From contig JAWLAO010000002.1 of NCBI GenBank assembly GCA_041395445.1, forward strand, positions 186,001 to 250,000: a DNA stretch of 64,000 nucleotides, written 5' to 3'. The DNA comes from Gammaproteobacteria bacterium. GTDB lineage: Bacteria > Pseudomonadota > Gammaproteobacteria > Xanthomonadales > Marinicellaceae. The position numbers were made by a program, and so were the translations under genes. Positions 15,175-24,251 of this stretch are shown here, piece after piece. The stretch's first letter is position 1, and each line of letters opens with the position of its first letter. The notes under the pieces are model-generated. The model had not been told where the DNA came from. It ran no database searches and worked only from the letters and a program-made list of their open reading frames with translations.

Positions 15175-17262
15175 ATGACAGACTTATCTAAATACAGGAA
15201 TATAGGAATTTTCGCTCACGTGGATGCCGGTAAAACGACTACAACTGAGCGTATTTTGGCATTAACAGGAAAAATCCACCAAACAGGCGAGACTCATGAT
15301 GGCTCAGCAACAACTGACTTCATGGATCAAGAACGTGAACGTGGGATCACAATTCAATCGGCAGCAACAAGTTGTATGTGGAATGACCATCGTTTGAATA
15401 TTATTGACACTCCGGGTCACGTTGACTTTACTGTGGAAGTTTATCGTTCATTGAAAGTACTTGACGGTGGTGTTGGTGTATTCTGTGGTTCCGGTGGTGT
15501 TGAGCCTCAATCAGAAACCAACTGGCGTTATGCAAATGATTCAGAAGTCTCTCGTATCATTTTCGTTAACAAACTGGATCGTATCGGTGCCGATTTCTAT
15601 CGTGTAGTTGATCAGGTAGAGAATGTTCTTGGTGCTCATCCTTTGGTTATGGTACTTCCAATTGGAATAGAAGACGAGTTTGTGGGTGTTGTTGACCTGT
15701 TAACTCGCAAAGCATGGTATTGGGAAGATTCAGGTTCTTTGAATTATGTAATCAAGGATGTACCTGCTGATATGGCTGATAAAGTTGAAGAATATCGTGA
15801 AAAATTGATTGAAACAGCTTTGGAACAAGATGATGAAGCTTTGGAATCCTATCTTGAAGGTGAAGAGCCTAGCATGGAAAAAATCAAAGAGTGTATCCGT
15901 AAAGGTACAGGTACAATGGATTTCTTCCCGACTTATTGTGGTTCTGCTTTTAAAGATAAAGGTGTTCAGTTGGTACTGGACGCGGTTGTTGACTATTTGC
16001 CTGATCCTACAGAAGTTAAACCTCAACCTGAAGTTGACCTCGAAGGTAATGAAACCGGTAAATTTGCAATCGTTGATCCTGATAAACCATTAAGAGCATT
16101 GGCGTTCAAAATCATGGAAGACCGTTTCGGTGCATTGACATTTATCCGTATTTACTCAGGTAGAATGGAAAAAGGTATGCAAGTTCTTAATACATTCACA
16201 GGTAAAACTGAAAGAATCGGACGTATCGTGGAAATGCATGCTGATGAAAGGATAGAACTTGAAGCAGCTCAAGCTGGTGATATTGTTGCAGTTTTAGGTA
16301 TGAAAAACGTACAGACAGGTCACACGCTTTGTGATCCTAAAGATGCGGCGACACTAGAACCAATGGTATTCCCTGATCCGGTTATCTCTATGGCAGTTAG
16401 TCCTAAAGACAAAGCAGCTTCTGAAAAATTATCAGTTGCAATCGGTAAAATGATTAAAGAAGACCCATCTTTCCAAGTTGAAACGGACGAAGATTCCGGT
16501 GAAACAATTCTGAAAGGAATGGGTGAGTTGCACTTGGATATTAAGATTGATATCTTAAAACGTACTTATGGCGTTGACGTTCAAGTGGGAGCTCCTCAGG
16601 TGGCCTATCGTGAAGCGATTACTCAGCCGATTGAAGATTCTTATACTCATAAGAAACAATCTGGTGGTGCGGGTCAATTTGGTAAAATTGATTACCGTAT
16701 TGAGCCGGGCGAATTGGGTTCAGGTTATGTATTTGAATCTGTTGTGGTTGGTGGTAATGTTCCTAAAGAGTATTTTCCAGCGATTGAACATGGTTTTAAA
16801 TCACTGATGTCTGAAGGTGTATTGGCGGGCTACCCTTGTACTGATTTGAAATTCACATTGATGGATGGAGCTTATCACGCGGTTGACTCGTCTTCAATGG
16901 CGTTTGAAGCGGCAGCAAAAGGTGCATATCGTCAATCTATGCCAAAAGCGGCTCCACAATTGATGGAACCAATTATGGCTGTGGATGTATTTACGCCGGA
17001 CGATCACGTTGGTGATGTGATTGGTGATTTGAATCGTCGTCGCGGTATGATTAAATCTCAAGAACCTTCAACAACAGCTGTAAGAATTAAAGCGGATGTT
17101 CCATTATCAGAAATGTTTGGATACATTGGCACATTGAGAACTATGACTTCAGGTCGTGGACAATTCTCAATGGAGTTTTCTCATTATAACTCTTGTCCTG
17201 CGAATGTTGCGGAAGCAGTTATTGCAGCAGCGAAGGCGAGAAAAGAAGCTAAGAATAAGTAA
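15175..17262 (+). CDS. fusA: Elongation factor G, stand-alone paralogue type
   Basis: Ribosomal translocation GTPase, 695 residues. The G1 loop AHVDAGKTT is at 15-23, with RGITIQSAATS, DTPGHVDF and NKLDRIGAD, then domains II-V ending in GYIGTLRTMTSGRGQFSMEF. It is not in a str operon with rpsL, rpsG and tuf, and wordings such as GEVYDG-like GETHDGSATTDFM and VFCGSGGVEPQSETNWRYA match the second EF-G found in Vibrio and Shewanella. I therefore read it as the extra copy. The main copy, if any, would lie elsewhere. A terminator follows closely. Confidence 0.92.
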   Translation: MTDLSKYRNIGIFAHVDAGKTTTTERILALTGKIHQTGETHDGSATTDFMDQERERGITIQSAATSCMWNDHRLNIIDTPGHVDFTVEVYRSLKVLDGGVGVFCGSGGVEPQSETNWRYANDSEVSRIIFVNKLDRIGADFYRVVDQVENVLGAHPLVMVLPIGIEDEFVGVVDLLTRKAWYWEDSGSLNYVIKDVPADMADKVEEYREKLIETALEQDDEALESYLEGEEPSMEKIKECIRKGTGTMDFFPTYCGSAFKDKGVQLVLDAVVDYLPDPTEVKPQPEVDLEGNETGKFAIVDPDKPLRALAFKIMEDRFGALTFIRIYSGRMEKGMQVLNTFTGKTERIGRIVEMHADERIELEAAQAGDIVAVLGMKNVQTGHTLCDPKDAATLEPMVFPDPVISMAVSPKDKAASEKLSVAIGKMIKEDPSFQVETDEDSGETILKGMGELHLDIKIDILKRTYGVDVQVGAPQVAYREAITQPIEDSYTHKKQSGGAGQFGKIDYRIEPGELGSGYVFESVVVGGNVPKEYFPAIEHGFKSLMSEGVLAGYPCTDLKFTLMDGAYHAVDSSSMAFEAAAKGAYRQSMPKAAPQLMEPIMAVDVFTPDDHVGDVIGDLNRRRGMIKSQEPSTTAVRIKADVPLSEMFGYIGTLRTMTSGRGQFSMEFSHYNSCPANVAEAVIAAAKARKEAKNK

Positions 17263-17284
17263 ATTCATTAAATTAGTTGTCAAT

Positions 17285-17318
17285 AAAAGGCGTTAGCGAA
17301 AGTTAACGCCTTTTTTAT
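17285..17318 (+). terminator. Rho-independent terminator after fusA
   Basis: An 11-bp stem AAAAGGCGTTA / TTAACGCCTTTT (one mismatch) with a GCGAAAG-type loop is followed by Ts. Confidence 0.9.
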
Positions 17319-17346
17319 TGCAAATAAGTTAGATAAAATATTGATT

Positions 17347-18090
17347 ATGTTTTCTAAGTTACAAAAATTTTCAGAACAGCTGAACACCAACCGATTGTTT
17401 GAAACTTTCGTCATTGCTGTCATTATTTTCTCGGCCTTGGTTGTGGGTATGAAAACCTATGACATTCCTTCGAGTTTGTTTGGAATTGTTGAAATATTGG
17501 ATTGGACAATTACCATTATATTTCTTTTTGAAATCATCATCCGCTTCATTGCAGAACCAAATAAATCTCAATTTTTCAAGAATGGCTGGAATATTTTTGA
17601 CACTCTAATAGTTGTTATTAGTTTGATTCCTGCAGAAAGTACCGACATGGCATTTCTAGGACGCTTGATTCGAATTTTCAGAGTTTTAAGAATGGTTTCC
17701 ATGATTCCTGAGCTACGAATTCTGGTGAATTCATTAGTGAAAGCCTTGCCACAATTGGGCTATGTCATGTTGTTGATGTTTATAATTTTTAACATATATG
17801 CAGCAATGGGTAGCACCTTCTTCAGACATATTAACTCTGAACTATGGGGAGATATTCTTATAAGTATGTTGACTCTCTTCCGTGTGATGACTTTTGAGGG
17901 TTGGACAGAAGTTATGTATGAAACTATGCAGGTATATGGGTTGAGTTGGATTTATTATCTGTCTTTTATATTCTTTACAGCTTTTGCTTTTTTGAATATG
18001 ATTATCGGAGTTGTCGTTAATGTTTTGGAAGAAGAGCGTGAAAAAAATAAGGCAGATAAGGCGAAAAGAAGAGGGAAGCGCTACACTTGA
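17347..18090 (+). CDS. Single-domain voltage-gated cation channel (NaChBac-like), C-terminus shifted
   Basis: An inner-membrane ion channel subunit that should form a tetramer. It has six membrane segments. S4 carries regularly spaced arginines (RLIRIFRVLRMV), and the pore loop ends in TFEGWTEVMY. NaChBac has TLESW there; the EGW here is closer to Ca-channel domain I and to glycine-bearing prokaryotic filters. ATG at 17347 is preferred to the TTG at 17341. The C-terminal helix stops early (RRGKRYT). Removing one A from the run 18064-18067 restores a coiled coil (LSKQLIEIQKQLSELKNEK) ending at 18184, as expected for this family. The ion preference is an inference. Confidence 0.85.
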   Translation: MFSKLQKFSEQLNTNRLFETFVIAVIIFSALVVGMKTYDIPSSLFGIVEILDWTITIIFLFEIIIRFIAEPNKSQFFKNGWNIFDTLIVVISLIPAESTDMAFLGRLIRIFRVLRMVSMIPELRILVNSLVKALPQLGYVMLLMFIIFNIYAAMGSTFFRHINSELWGDILISMLTLFRVMTFEGWTEVMYETMQVYGLSWIYYLSFIFFTAFAFLNMIIGVVVNVLEEEREKNKADKAKRRGKRYT

Positions 18091-18162
18091 AAGTTTATCC
18101 AAACAGTTGATAGAAATTCAAAAACAATTGTCAGAATTAAAAAATGAAAAAAGATTCCAGAG

Positions 18163-18704
18163 TTGGCTAAACAAGCAGTCTTAAGACTAGCAACAATTGA
18201 TGACACAGATGCAATTCGCAAAGTGCATTATGATGCTTTTGCAGAGAGTGAACAACAACTAGTTGCTAAACTGGCTACAGATTTACTCGATGTCGTAACT
18301 AACAAAGACTCATTAACAATTGTCGCAGAACATGAAAATCAAATAGTTGCGCACATTGCATTGAGTCCAGTTAGCATAGAAGGGAGAGAAAATTGGCAAG
18401 GTTATATTTTAGCTCCGCTTGGTGTCTTGCCTGAATATCAGAAAAGTGGTTTAGGCTCTGAATTAATTGAAAAAGGCTTATCTATTTTAAAAGAAACTAA
18501 AGCAGAGATTATTTTTGTATATGGTGACCCCAAATATTACGGAAGATTCGGATTCAATACCGAAGATGCTGAAAAATTTAGTGCTCCTTTGATTTGGAAT
18601 ATCCTTTCGGATGGCAGGCAATGCCTTTAACTCAGACTGAGACTGAAAAACAACCTGTTAAAATCACATGTGTTCCTGCTTTGATGAATCCTGAGTTGTG
18701 GTAA
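18163..18704 (+). pseudogene. GNAT N-acetyltransferase, frameshifted near the C-terminus
   Basis: A YhbS-like acetyltransferase of the GNAT fold. It has LRLATIDDTDAIRKVHYDAF at the start, IVAHIALSPVSI, and the acetyl-CoA loop LGVLPEYQKSGLGSELIEKGL. YYGRFGFNTEDAEKF is the family's late motif. The frame breaks in the T run 18588-18590. Adding one T gives SAPFDLEYPFGWQAMPL and a natural end at 18704. The start is TTG at 18163, which overlaps the restored end of the channel gene by 22 bases. The substrate is unknown. Confidence 0.82.
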
Positions 18705-18712
18705 TTCTTATT

Positions 18713-18743
18713 AAAAAAGGGCTCCGGATTTTTCCCGAAGCCC
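18713..18743 (-). terminator. Rho-independent terminator for the SDR operon
   Basis: On the minus strand a 9-bp stem GGGCTTCGG / CCGGAGCCC has a 7-base loop and is followed by six Ts. It lies just after the restored SDR stop codon. Confidence 0.85.
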
Positions 18744-18757
18744 TGAGAAGTTGTAGT

Positions 18758-19524
18758 TTATTTGGCTTGTAACCGAATCGCTCCATCCAAACGAATTACA
18801 GAGCCATTCAGATAGGTATTTTCAACGATATGTTTCATTGTGTCGGCAAATTCTGCCGGATTTCCTAAGCGTGAAGGAAAGGTACGGCCGCTCCCAATGC
18901 AGCTTTAACATCTTCCGGCATACCTGCTACCATCGGTGTCATAAATACTCCGGGTGCAATTGTCATCACACGAACACCAATGCGGGTGAATTCTCTTGCC
19001 ATTGGTAAAGTCATACCGACGATTCCGGCTTTGGATGCAGAATAAGCCGCCTGTCCGATTTGACCTTCATAAGCAGCAATCGAAGCTGTATTTATCAAAA
19101 CACCTCTTTGTCCATCAGCATCAGCTTCATTATTTTGCATAATGTTTGCGGCAGTTTTGCATATATTAAAACTTCCTATGAGGTTAATATTTATTGCTTT
19201 GGCAAAATAGTCGCTAGCCATAGGTGCTTCACGTCCTAATACTCTTCCGGCTGATAAAACACCGGCACAATTAATTGCGACATTAAGTCCACCCATGTTT
19301 TCATTAGCAGTTTGGCAAGCATTAATGACGCTTTCTTCATTGCTCACATCGGTTTTTACAAAAAATGCTCGTGAACCGAGTTCTCCAAGGACTTCTTTGG
19401 CAGCATCTTCGTTAATATCCAGCAATGTAGCACTTCCCCCTTCGGAAATAATTTTTCTGGCGCAGGCCAGTCCGAGTCCGGAAACACCGCCGGTGATAAT
19501 TGCTTTAACACTATTGATTTTCAT
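18758..19524 (-). pseudogene. Short-chain dehydrogenase, 3-hydroxyacyl-CoA dehydrogenase type, frameshifted
   Basis: An NAD-dependent SDR similar to 3-hydroxy(-2-methylbutyryl)-CoA dehydrogenase of fatty-acid or isoleucine breakdown. The cofactor loop GGVSGLGLA is at residues 12-20, then NCAGVL, the catalytic Ser in NTASIAA and YSASKAGI. The reading frame stops early at 18865 because one base is missing at the GG of 18876-18877. Restoring it gives VPFPSRLGNPAEFADTM and the usual end with NGSVIRLDGAIRLQAK at 18758. The full length would be about 256 residues. It lies 14 bases after the deacylase gene, in the same direction. Confidence 0.88.
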
Positions 19525-19538
19525 AATTTACCTTTATC

Positions 19539-20567
19539 TTAAATATATTTGTCTAAATTAATTCTTTGCATGATATAGCACAGACAATCTTGTCTGATTG
19601 CTGAAATTTTTTGAGTAATCATTGATGGGATAAACTTGGTTTTGGAAACAATCTTGTTTTGCTTAACTTCAAAGTAGGTATCAGTTACATCGTTTCCATT
19701 TTCATCGGTGACGATGAATGGCATGCATTCTTGCTCTTCCAGTTTTGAGCAGAGATGTCCAAACGCCTCTCCTGAATTGATTTCGTGGAAATTCAAGACA
19801 TCCAAGTCTTTTGTGAGCATAAAAGCATGGTCGTGTTGTTCATAGCTGATGTCGATTTCGGGTTTAACTTTGACTGTTGCAACAATTTTATAAACCTTTT
19901 GGTGTTCCAGAATTCCCGGAACGTGAGATAAGTTGGTTTGTTCCATGAGTAATTCCAAAAAAGTATGGGTTTGTTCAGTTCCGTCTGATGCTCCTGACAA
20001 ACCACACTCAACAGTTACAGACGGACAAAATGGAGCAAAAGCTCCTGACTGAATTCCATAAGGACTGGTGAAATAAATCATTGTGTCAGAGAATAATGAA
20101 GCTAAATTGATGAAATCTTTGTTTAAAACATTGATGCCCGAATAGTGAGGATTTCTGCCCGAATTATTATGGATATCCACACTGGCAAACGGATTCAGTT
20201 CTTTCATGATTTCAGTAATCTCCTGCATTGTTTTTGCAACAGGATATTCTTGCTTGAAGAAGGTATTTGGCCAGGATCGATTAAAGTCCGGTTGATTGTC
20301 CAATGATCTTACGTTATGTCTGGCTGCTTGTACATTTCCAAATAAAATACTAATCGAACGATGTAAGCCTTGTTTGTGGTTATTCAAATAATCCCGTAAG
20401 GCATCCCAGCCGGTATGTTCATCTCCATGTTGCAGGATTGATATAAAAACCGGTCTCTTGATTTTACCTTCCAAATGAACCAATGTATGATTATCAATTT
20501 TTTTGTAAAGTTGATCAGCATTCAGCTTTAACAAGCCTTCAGGCAAACTATCAAGTTGTCTTATCAT
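19539..20567 (-). CDS. Succinylglutamate desuccinylase/aspartoacylase family protein
   Basis: This 342-residue M14-type zinc deacylase has the metal site H47-x-x-E50 in LQHGDEHTG and the third ligand His133 in SVDIHNNSG. The substrate-binding Arg lies in FNRSWP, and VTVECGLSG is the catalytic Glu region. The C-terminal 110 residues form a beta domain as in AspA/AstE. No arginine-succinyltransferase genes are nearby, so the true substrate may not be succinylglutamate. It is the first gene of an operon with the SDR. Confidence 0.85.
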   Translation of the reverse strand: MIRQLDSLPEGLLKLNADQLYKKIDNHTLVHLEGKIKRPVFISILQHGDEHTGWDALRDYLNNHKQGLHRSISILFGNVQAARHNVRSLDNQPDFNRSWPNTFFKQEYPVAKTMQEITEIMKELNPFASVDIHNNSGRNPHYSGINVLNKDFINLASLFSDTMIYFTSPYGIQSGAFAPFCPSVTVECGLSGASDGTEQTHTFLELLMEQTNLSHVPGILEHQKVYKIVATVKVKPEIDISYEQHDHAFMLTKDLDVLNFHEINSGEAFGHLCSKLEEQECMPFIVTDENGNDVTDTYFEVKQNKIVSKTKFIPSMITQKISAIRQDCLCYIMQRINLDKYI

Positions 20568-20723
20568 AAATATTGAACTTTCCGGAGTTGAAATATTCTA
20601 AAATTCCGCAATGAGGGTGCGGGGTGTAATTTCTTGATTTTTGAATCAAAATTTAGTAAAAATAGCGACCCAATATTCTAACATAAAAGTTGTTTGTAAT
20701 TAAAAATATATTTTGAGGGAAAC

Positions 20724-21656
20724 ATGATTGAATGTAAAAATCTAAGTAAAAGATTCAACCAGTTTGTTGCAGTGGATGATTTGTCATTTGTTGCAAACAA
20801 GGGTGAAGTTCTCGGTTTTCTTGGTCCAAATGGTGCCGGAAAATCAACAACCATGAAGATGATTACCGGTTTTTTACAACCGACTTCCGGAAGTGTGAAA
20901 GTTTGTGGTATTGACCTGTTTGAAAATCCAATTGCTGTTAAGCAAAAGATTGGTTATTTACCTGAAGGAGCTCCCAGCTATGATGAGATGAAAGTTTGTG
21001 ACTTCATCAGATTTATAGCAAGAATGCGGGGAATCGACAAAAGTCAAATCAACACCAAAGTGGATGAAGTTGTTGATCGAATCAATCTGGCAAAAGTCTA
21101 TTATCAACGTATCGAAACACTTTCAAAAGGGTTTAAACGCCGAGTGGGTTTGGCACAGGCAATTATTCATAATCCGGAAGTGTTGATTCTGGATGAACCA
21201 ACAGATGGTCTGGACCCGAATCAAAAACATGATGTTCGCGAGTTAATAACATCAATGGCAAAAGATAAGACTATAATTATTTCAACACATATTCTCGAAG
21301 AAGTTCACGCGGTTTGTGATCGGGCTGTGATTATTGCTGATGGTCAAATTGTTGCCGATAACACGCCGGGTGAGTTGGAAAACATGTCACGATTCCATAA
21401 TGCGGTTACATTTGATGCCAATATAGATTTTTCTTTATTGGACGAAATTAAAAATCTGAGCTGTGTTAGAGATGTTGAATTTGACAGCAAAAAAAGCAAG
21501 ACAACAGTATTTCCGGCTCAGGGAATTTACATTTTTGATGAAATTAGTGACTTTTTGAAACAGCACAACATTTCTGTGACTCGTCTTACAATGGAAGCGG
21601 GAAGATTGGATGAAGTGTTCAGAAGCATTACTTTAGAAAATAAGGAGGTGGCATAA
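20724..21656 (+). CDS. ABC-2 type export ATPase (GldA-like)
   Basis: This 310-residue ATPase has Walker A GPNGAGKST at about 33-41, a YLPEGAPSYDEM Q-loop region, signature LSKGFKRRVGLA, Walker B VLILDEPTDGLDPNQ and a His switch in STHILEEV. The C-terminal 80-residue extension is usual for GldA/CcmA-like exporters. GAGGGAAAC precedes the ATG. The stop shares one base with the permease start (TAATG), and a strong AAGGAGGTG lies inside the end of this gene. With the next three genes it forms a widespread proteobacterial cluster of unknown cargo. Confidence 0.9.
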   Translation: MIECKNLSKRFNQFVAVDDLSFVANKGEVLGFLGPNGAGKSTTMKMITGFLQPTSGSVKVCGIDLFENPIAVKQKIGYLPEGAPSYDEMKVCDFIRFIARMRGIDKSQINTKVDEVVDRINLAKVYYQRIETLSKGFKRRVGLAQAIIHNPEVLILDEPTDGLDPNQKHDVRELITSMAKDKTIIISTHILEEVHAVCDRAVIIADGQIVADNTPGELENMSRFHNAVTFDANIDFSLLDEIKNLSCVRDVEFDSKKSKTTVFPAQGIYIFDEISDFLKQHNISVTRLTMEAGRLDEVFRSITLENKEVA

Positions 21657-22390
21657 TGAGTCCTATGAACGCAGTTATCAGACGTGAATTGCAAGGTTAT
21701 TTTTCAACCCCGATTGCTTATGTTTTTATTGTTATCTTCTTAATCCTCAGTGGTGTGTTTGCATTTTATCTCGGAGGCTTATACGAGCGGAATCAGGCTG
21801 ATTTAGCTCCGTTTTTCGGGTTTCATCCCTGGTTGTATTTATTTCTTGTACCTGCTGTGTCAATGCGGATATGGTCTGAGGAACGTCGAAGTGGCAACAT
21901 TGAGTTGTTAATGACATTACCGGTTTCACAGAAAGATCTGGTGCTTGGAAAGTTCTTCTCATCGTGGATATTTGTTGGAATTGCCTTATTTTTGACATTT
22001 CCAATCTGGATATCAATTAACTATCTGGGTGAGCCGGATAATGGCATGATATTTGCCAGTTATATCGGTAGTTTTCTTCTGGCAGGGGCTTTTCTTGCCA
22101 TTGGTTCGTGCATTTCGGTTGCCAGTAAGAATCAGGTGATCGCATTTATTCTGACGGCGGTGATATGTTTTGTATTTTTGCTCGCCGGGTTGCCATTAGT
22201 GTTGGATTTCTTCTCATCATGGATGCCTCAATTCATGGTTGATACCATTGCCTCCACCAGTTTTCTCAGTCACTTTGGCAGTATCAATAAAGGAGTGTTG
22301 GATTTAGGTGATTTGGTTTATTTCGTTATGGTCATTAGTCTATGGCTTTATGCGACATCAGTATTGTTAGACATTAAGAAAGCGGATTAA
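21656..22390 (+). CDS. ABC-2 type permease (GldF-like)
   Basis: A 244-residue inner-membrane permease with six predicted hydrophobic segments. The N-terminal motif VIRRELQGYFSTPIAYVFI and the SMRIWSEERRSGNIELLMTLPVSQKDLVLGKF region are characteristic of the family. It is coupled to the ATPase before it and followed 10 bases later by the GldG-like gene. It should pair with the ATPase. The cargo is unknown. Confidence 0.88.
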   Translation: MSPMNAVIRRELQGYFSTPIAYVFIVIFLILSGVFAFYLGGLYERNQADLAPFFGFHPWLYLFLVPAVSMRIWSEERRSGNIELLMTLPVSQKDLVLGKFFSSWIFVGIALFLTFPIWISINYLGEPDNGMIFASYIGSFLLAGAFLAIGSCISVASKNQVIAFILTAVICFVFLLAGLPLVLDFFSSWMPQFMVDTIASTSFLSHFGSINKGVLDLGDLVYFVMVISLWLYATSVLLDIKKAD

Positions 22391-22400
22391 GGAGGAAAAC

Positions 22401-24251
22401 ATGAAATCTAATGCAACAAAATTATTGATACTTTTGGCAATTTTTATGCTGGGTTCAATTATTATCAGCCAGTCGGGAATATTTTCCAGAACCCGACTCG
22501 ATTTAACCGAAAACAAACTGTTTACTTTAAATGATGGAACCAAAAACATTCTCCAGAACATTGAAGAAAATGTTCATCTGAAACTTTATTTTTCTGATGA
22601 AGCAACTCATAGCATTCCGCCGCTGAGAACTTATAAAAATACAGTTATGGATTTACTGAATGAAATGCAACGCTATGCGGATTCAAAATTACAAGTTTCC
22701 TTAATCGATCCGAAAATATTTTCACCGGAAGAAGATGAAGCCTCGCAGTATGGTTTACAAGCACTGCCCGTTGGCGATGGCGGTGAAAATGTGTTTTTTG
22801 GCTTGGTCGGCGAAAATACTTTGGATTCTGTTGAAGTGATTCCTTTTTTACAACCGGATCGAGAGTCTTATTTGGAGTACGATATTGCACAATTGATAAA
22901 TAATCTCAATAACCCTGAGAAGAAAACAATTGGTATTATGAGCTCAATAAATGTTCAGGCGAAGTTTGATCAGCAAACCGGTGAAAGAGTCGAAGCACAG
23001 GTTTTTGCCACACAGTTGGAAAAGGATTACGAAGTCAAAAATATTGAGATTACTGCTGAAGTTATTGATAGTGATATTGATGTATTGATGCTGATTCATC
23101 CTAAAACTTTGAGTGATAAAACATTATTTGCCATCGATCAATTTGTAATGAAAGGTGGAAGATTATTGTTATTTGTTGACCCGCATTCTCAAGCTGAAGA
23201 TGTTCCGCAGGATCCACAAAATCCTATGGCTGCTTATCAGGCTGATAGAAGTTCCAGTCTTGATAAATTGTTGAATGCATGGAATGTCAAATTCGATCCG
23301 AAGAAAGTGATATTGGATGATAAATTTGCGCTCAATATTCAAACCAGCCAAGGCGGGCGACCCACCAGACACCTTGCATATTTAGCGTTGGAGGGTGAAT
23401 CTTTTAATACTGAAGATATTGTTACTCGCGAACTGAGTACAGTTAATATTGCTGCTTCGGGGTATTTTGAAGGAGAAAACTTACAAGCCATTTTAAGCAG
23501 TTCAAAATTGGCTTCTACAACGGATACTGATAAACTCAAGTTTTTGTTTGATCCTTCAACATTATTTCAGAATTATCAACCGGATGACAAAAACTATATT
23601 TTGGCAGCCAGACTCAGCGGTGAAATTAAAACGGCTTTCCCGGATGGAATCGAGGGTGTGAGTAAGGAATCGGTAGTTCAAACCTCAGAAACTCCTAAAG
23701 TGGTGCTTTTTGCAGATACTGACTTTTTATTTGATCAGATGTGGGTGAGAAGTCAGAATTTCTTTGGCCGCAAAGTTTTTTCTGCGTTTGCGGATAATGG
23801 CAACATGATAATTAATTTATTTGACAACATGGCGGGTAGTCCTGATTTGATAAACATTCGGGGAAGAAAGAACTCTGCCCGACCTTTTACCAAAGTGATG
23901 GAAATTCAAAAGGCATCAGATAAAAAATTCAGAGAGCAGGAAAATGTGTTGAAACAAAGACTGCGTGAAACTGAAGAAAAGCTCACTCAAATTCAACGTG
24001 AAAAAGGACAGCAGAATCGTTTGATTCTCAGTAAAGAACAGGAAGAAGAATTGAGGAAGTTTCAGGATGAAAAACTGGAAGTCCGTAAAAAGCTTCGTGA
24101 GGTTAGACGTAACTTGGATAAAGATATCAAAGACTTGGGTAGTAATTTGAAAATTATCAACATTGGCTTGATGCCATTGCTAGTGAGTTTGTTTGGAATT
24201 TATGTTTTATGGTTACGCCCTAGAAAAAAAGGAGGTCACTATGAAAAATAA
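22401..24251 (+). CDS. GldG-like ABC transporter auxiliary protein
   Basis: This 616-residue protein has a membrane segment at each end (about 7-27 and 590-607) and a large periplasmic middle. The family opening FSRTRLDLTENKLFTLNDGTKNIL is present, then a GldG/IFT-like domain (LMLIHPKTLSDKTLFAIDQFVMKGGRLLLFVDPHS). Residues about 505-585 form a long charged coiled coil. AAGGAGGAAAAC precedes the ATG. Gliding motility in Bacteroidetes gave the family its name. In gammaproteobacteria the role is not established. Confidence 0.88.
   Translation: MKSNATKLLILLAIFMLGSIIISQSGIFSRTRLDLTENKLFTLNDGTKNILQNIEENVHLKLYFSDEATHSIPPLRTYKNTVMDLLNEMQRYADSKLQVSLIDPKIFSPEEDEASQYGLQALPVGDGGENVFFGLVGENTLDSVEVIPFLQPDRESYLEYDIAQLINNLNNPEKKTIGIMSSINVQAKFDQQTGERVEAQVFATQLEKDYEVKNIEITAEVIDSDIDVLMLIHPKTLSDKTLFAIDQFVMKGGRLLLFVDPHSQAEDVPQDPQNPMAAYQADRSSSLDKLLNAWNVKFDPKKVILDDKFALNIQTSQGGRPTRHLAYLALEGESFNTEDIVTRELSTVNIAASGYFEGENLQAILSSSKLASTTDTDKLKFLFDPSTLFQNYQPDDKNYILAARLSGEIKTAFPDGIEGVSKESVVQTSETPKVVLFADTDFLFDQMWVRSQNFFGRKVFSAFADNGNMIINLFDNMAGSPDLINIRGRKNSARPFTKVMEIQKASDKKFREQENVLKQRLRETEEKLTQIQREKGQQNRLILSKEQEEELRKFQDEKLEVRKKLREVRRNLDKDIKDLGSNLKIINIGLMPLLVSLFGIYVLWLRPRKKGGHYEK

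Noticed and set aside
15009..15191. Short reading frame before fusA
   Set aside because: It has no ribosome site, overlaps the fusA start and has no protein-like features. It lies in the promoter region.
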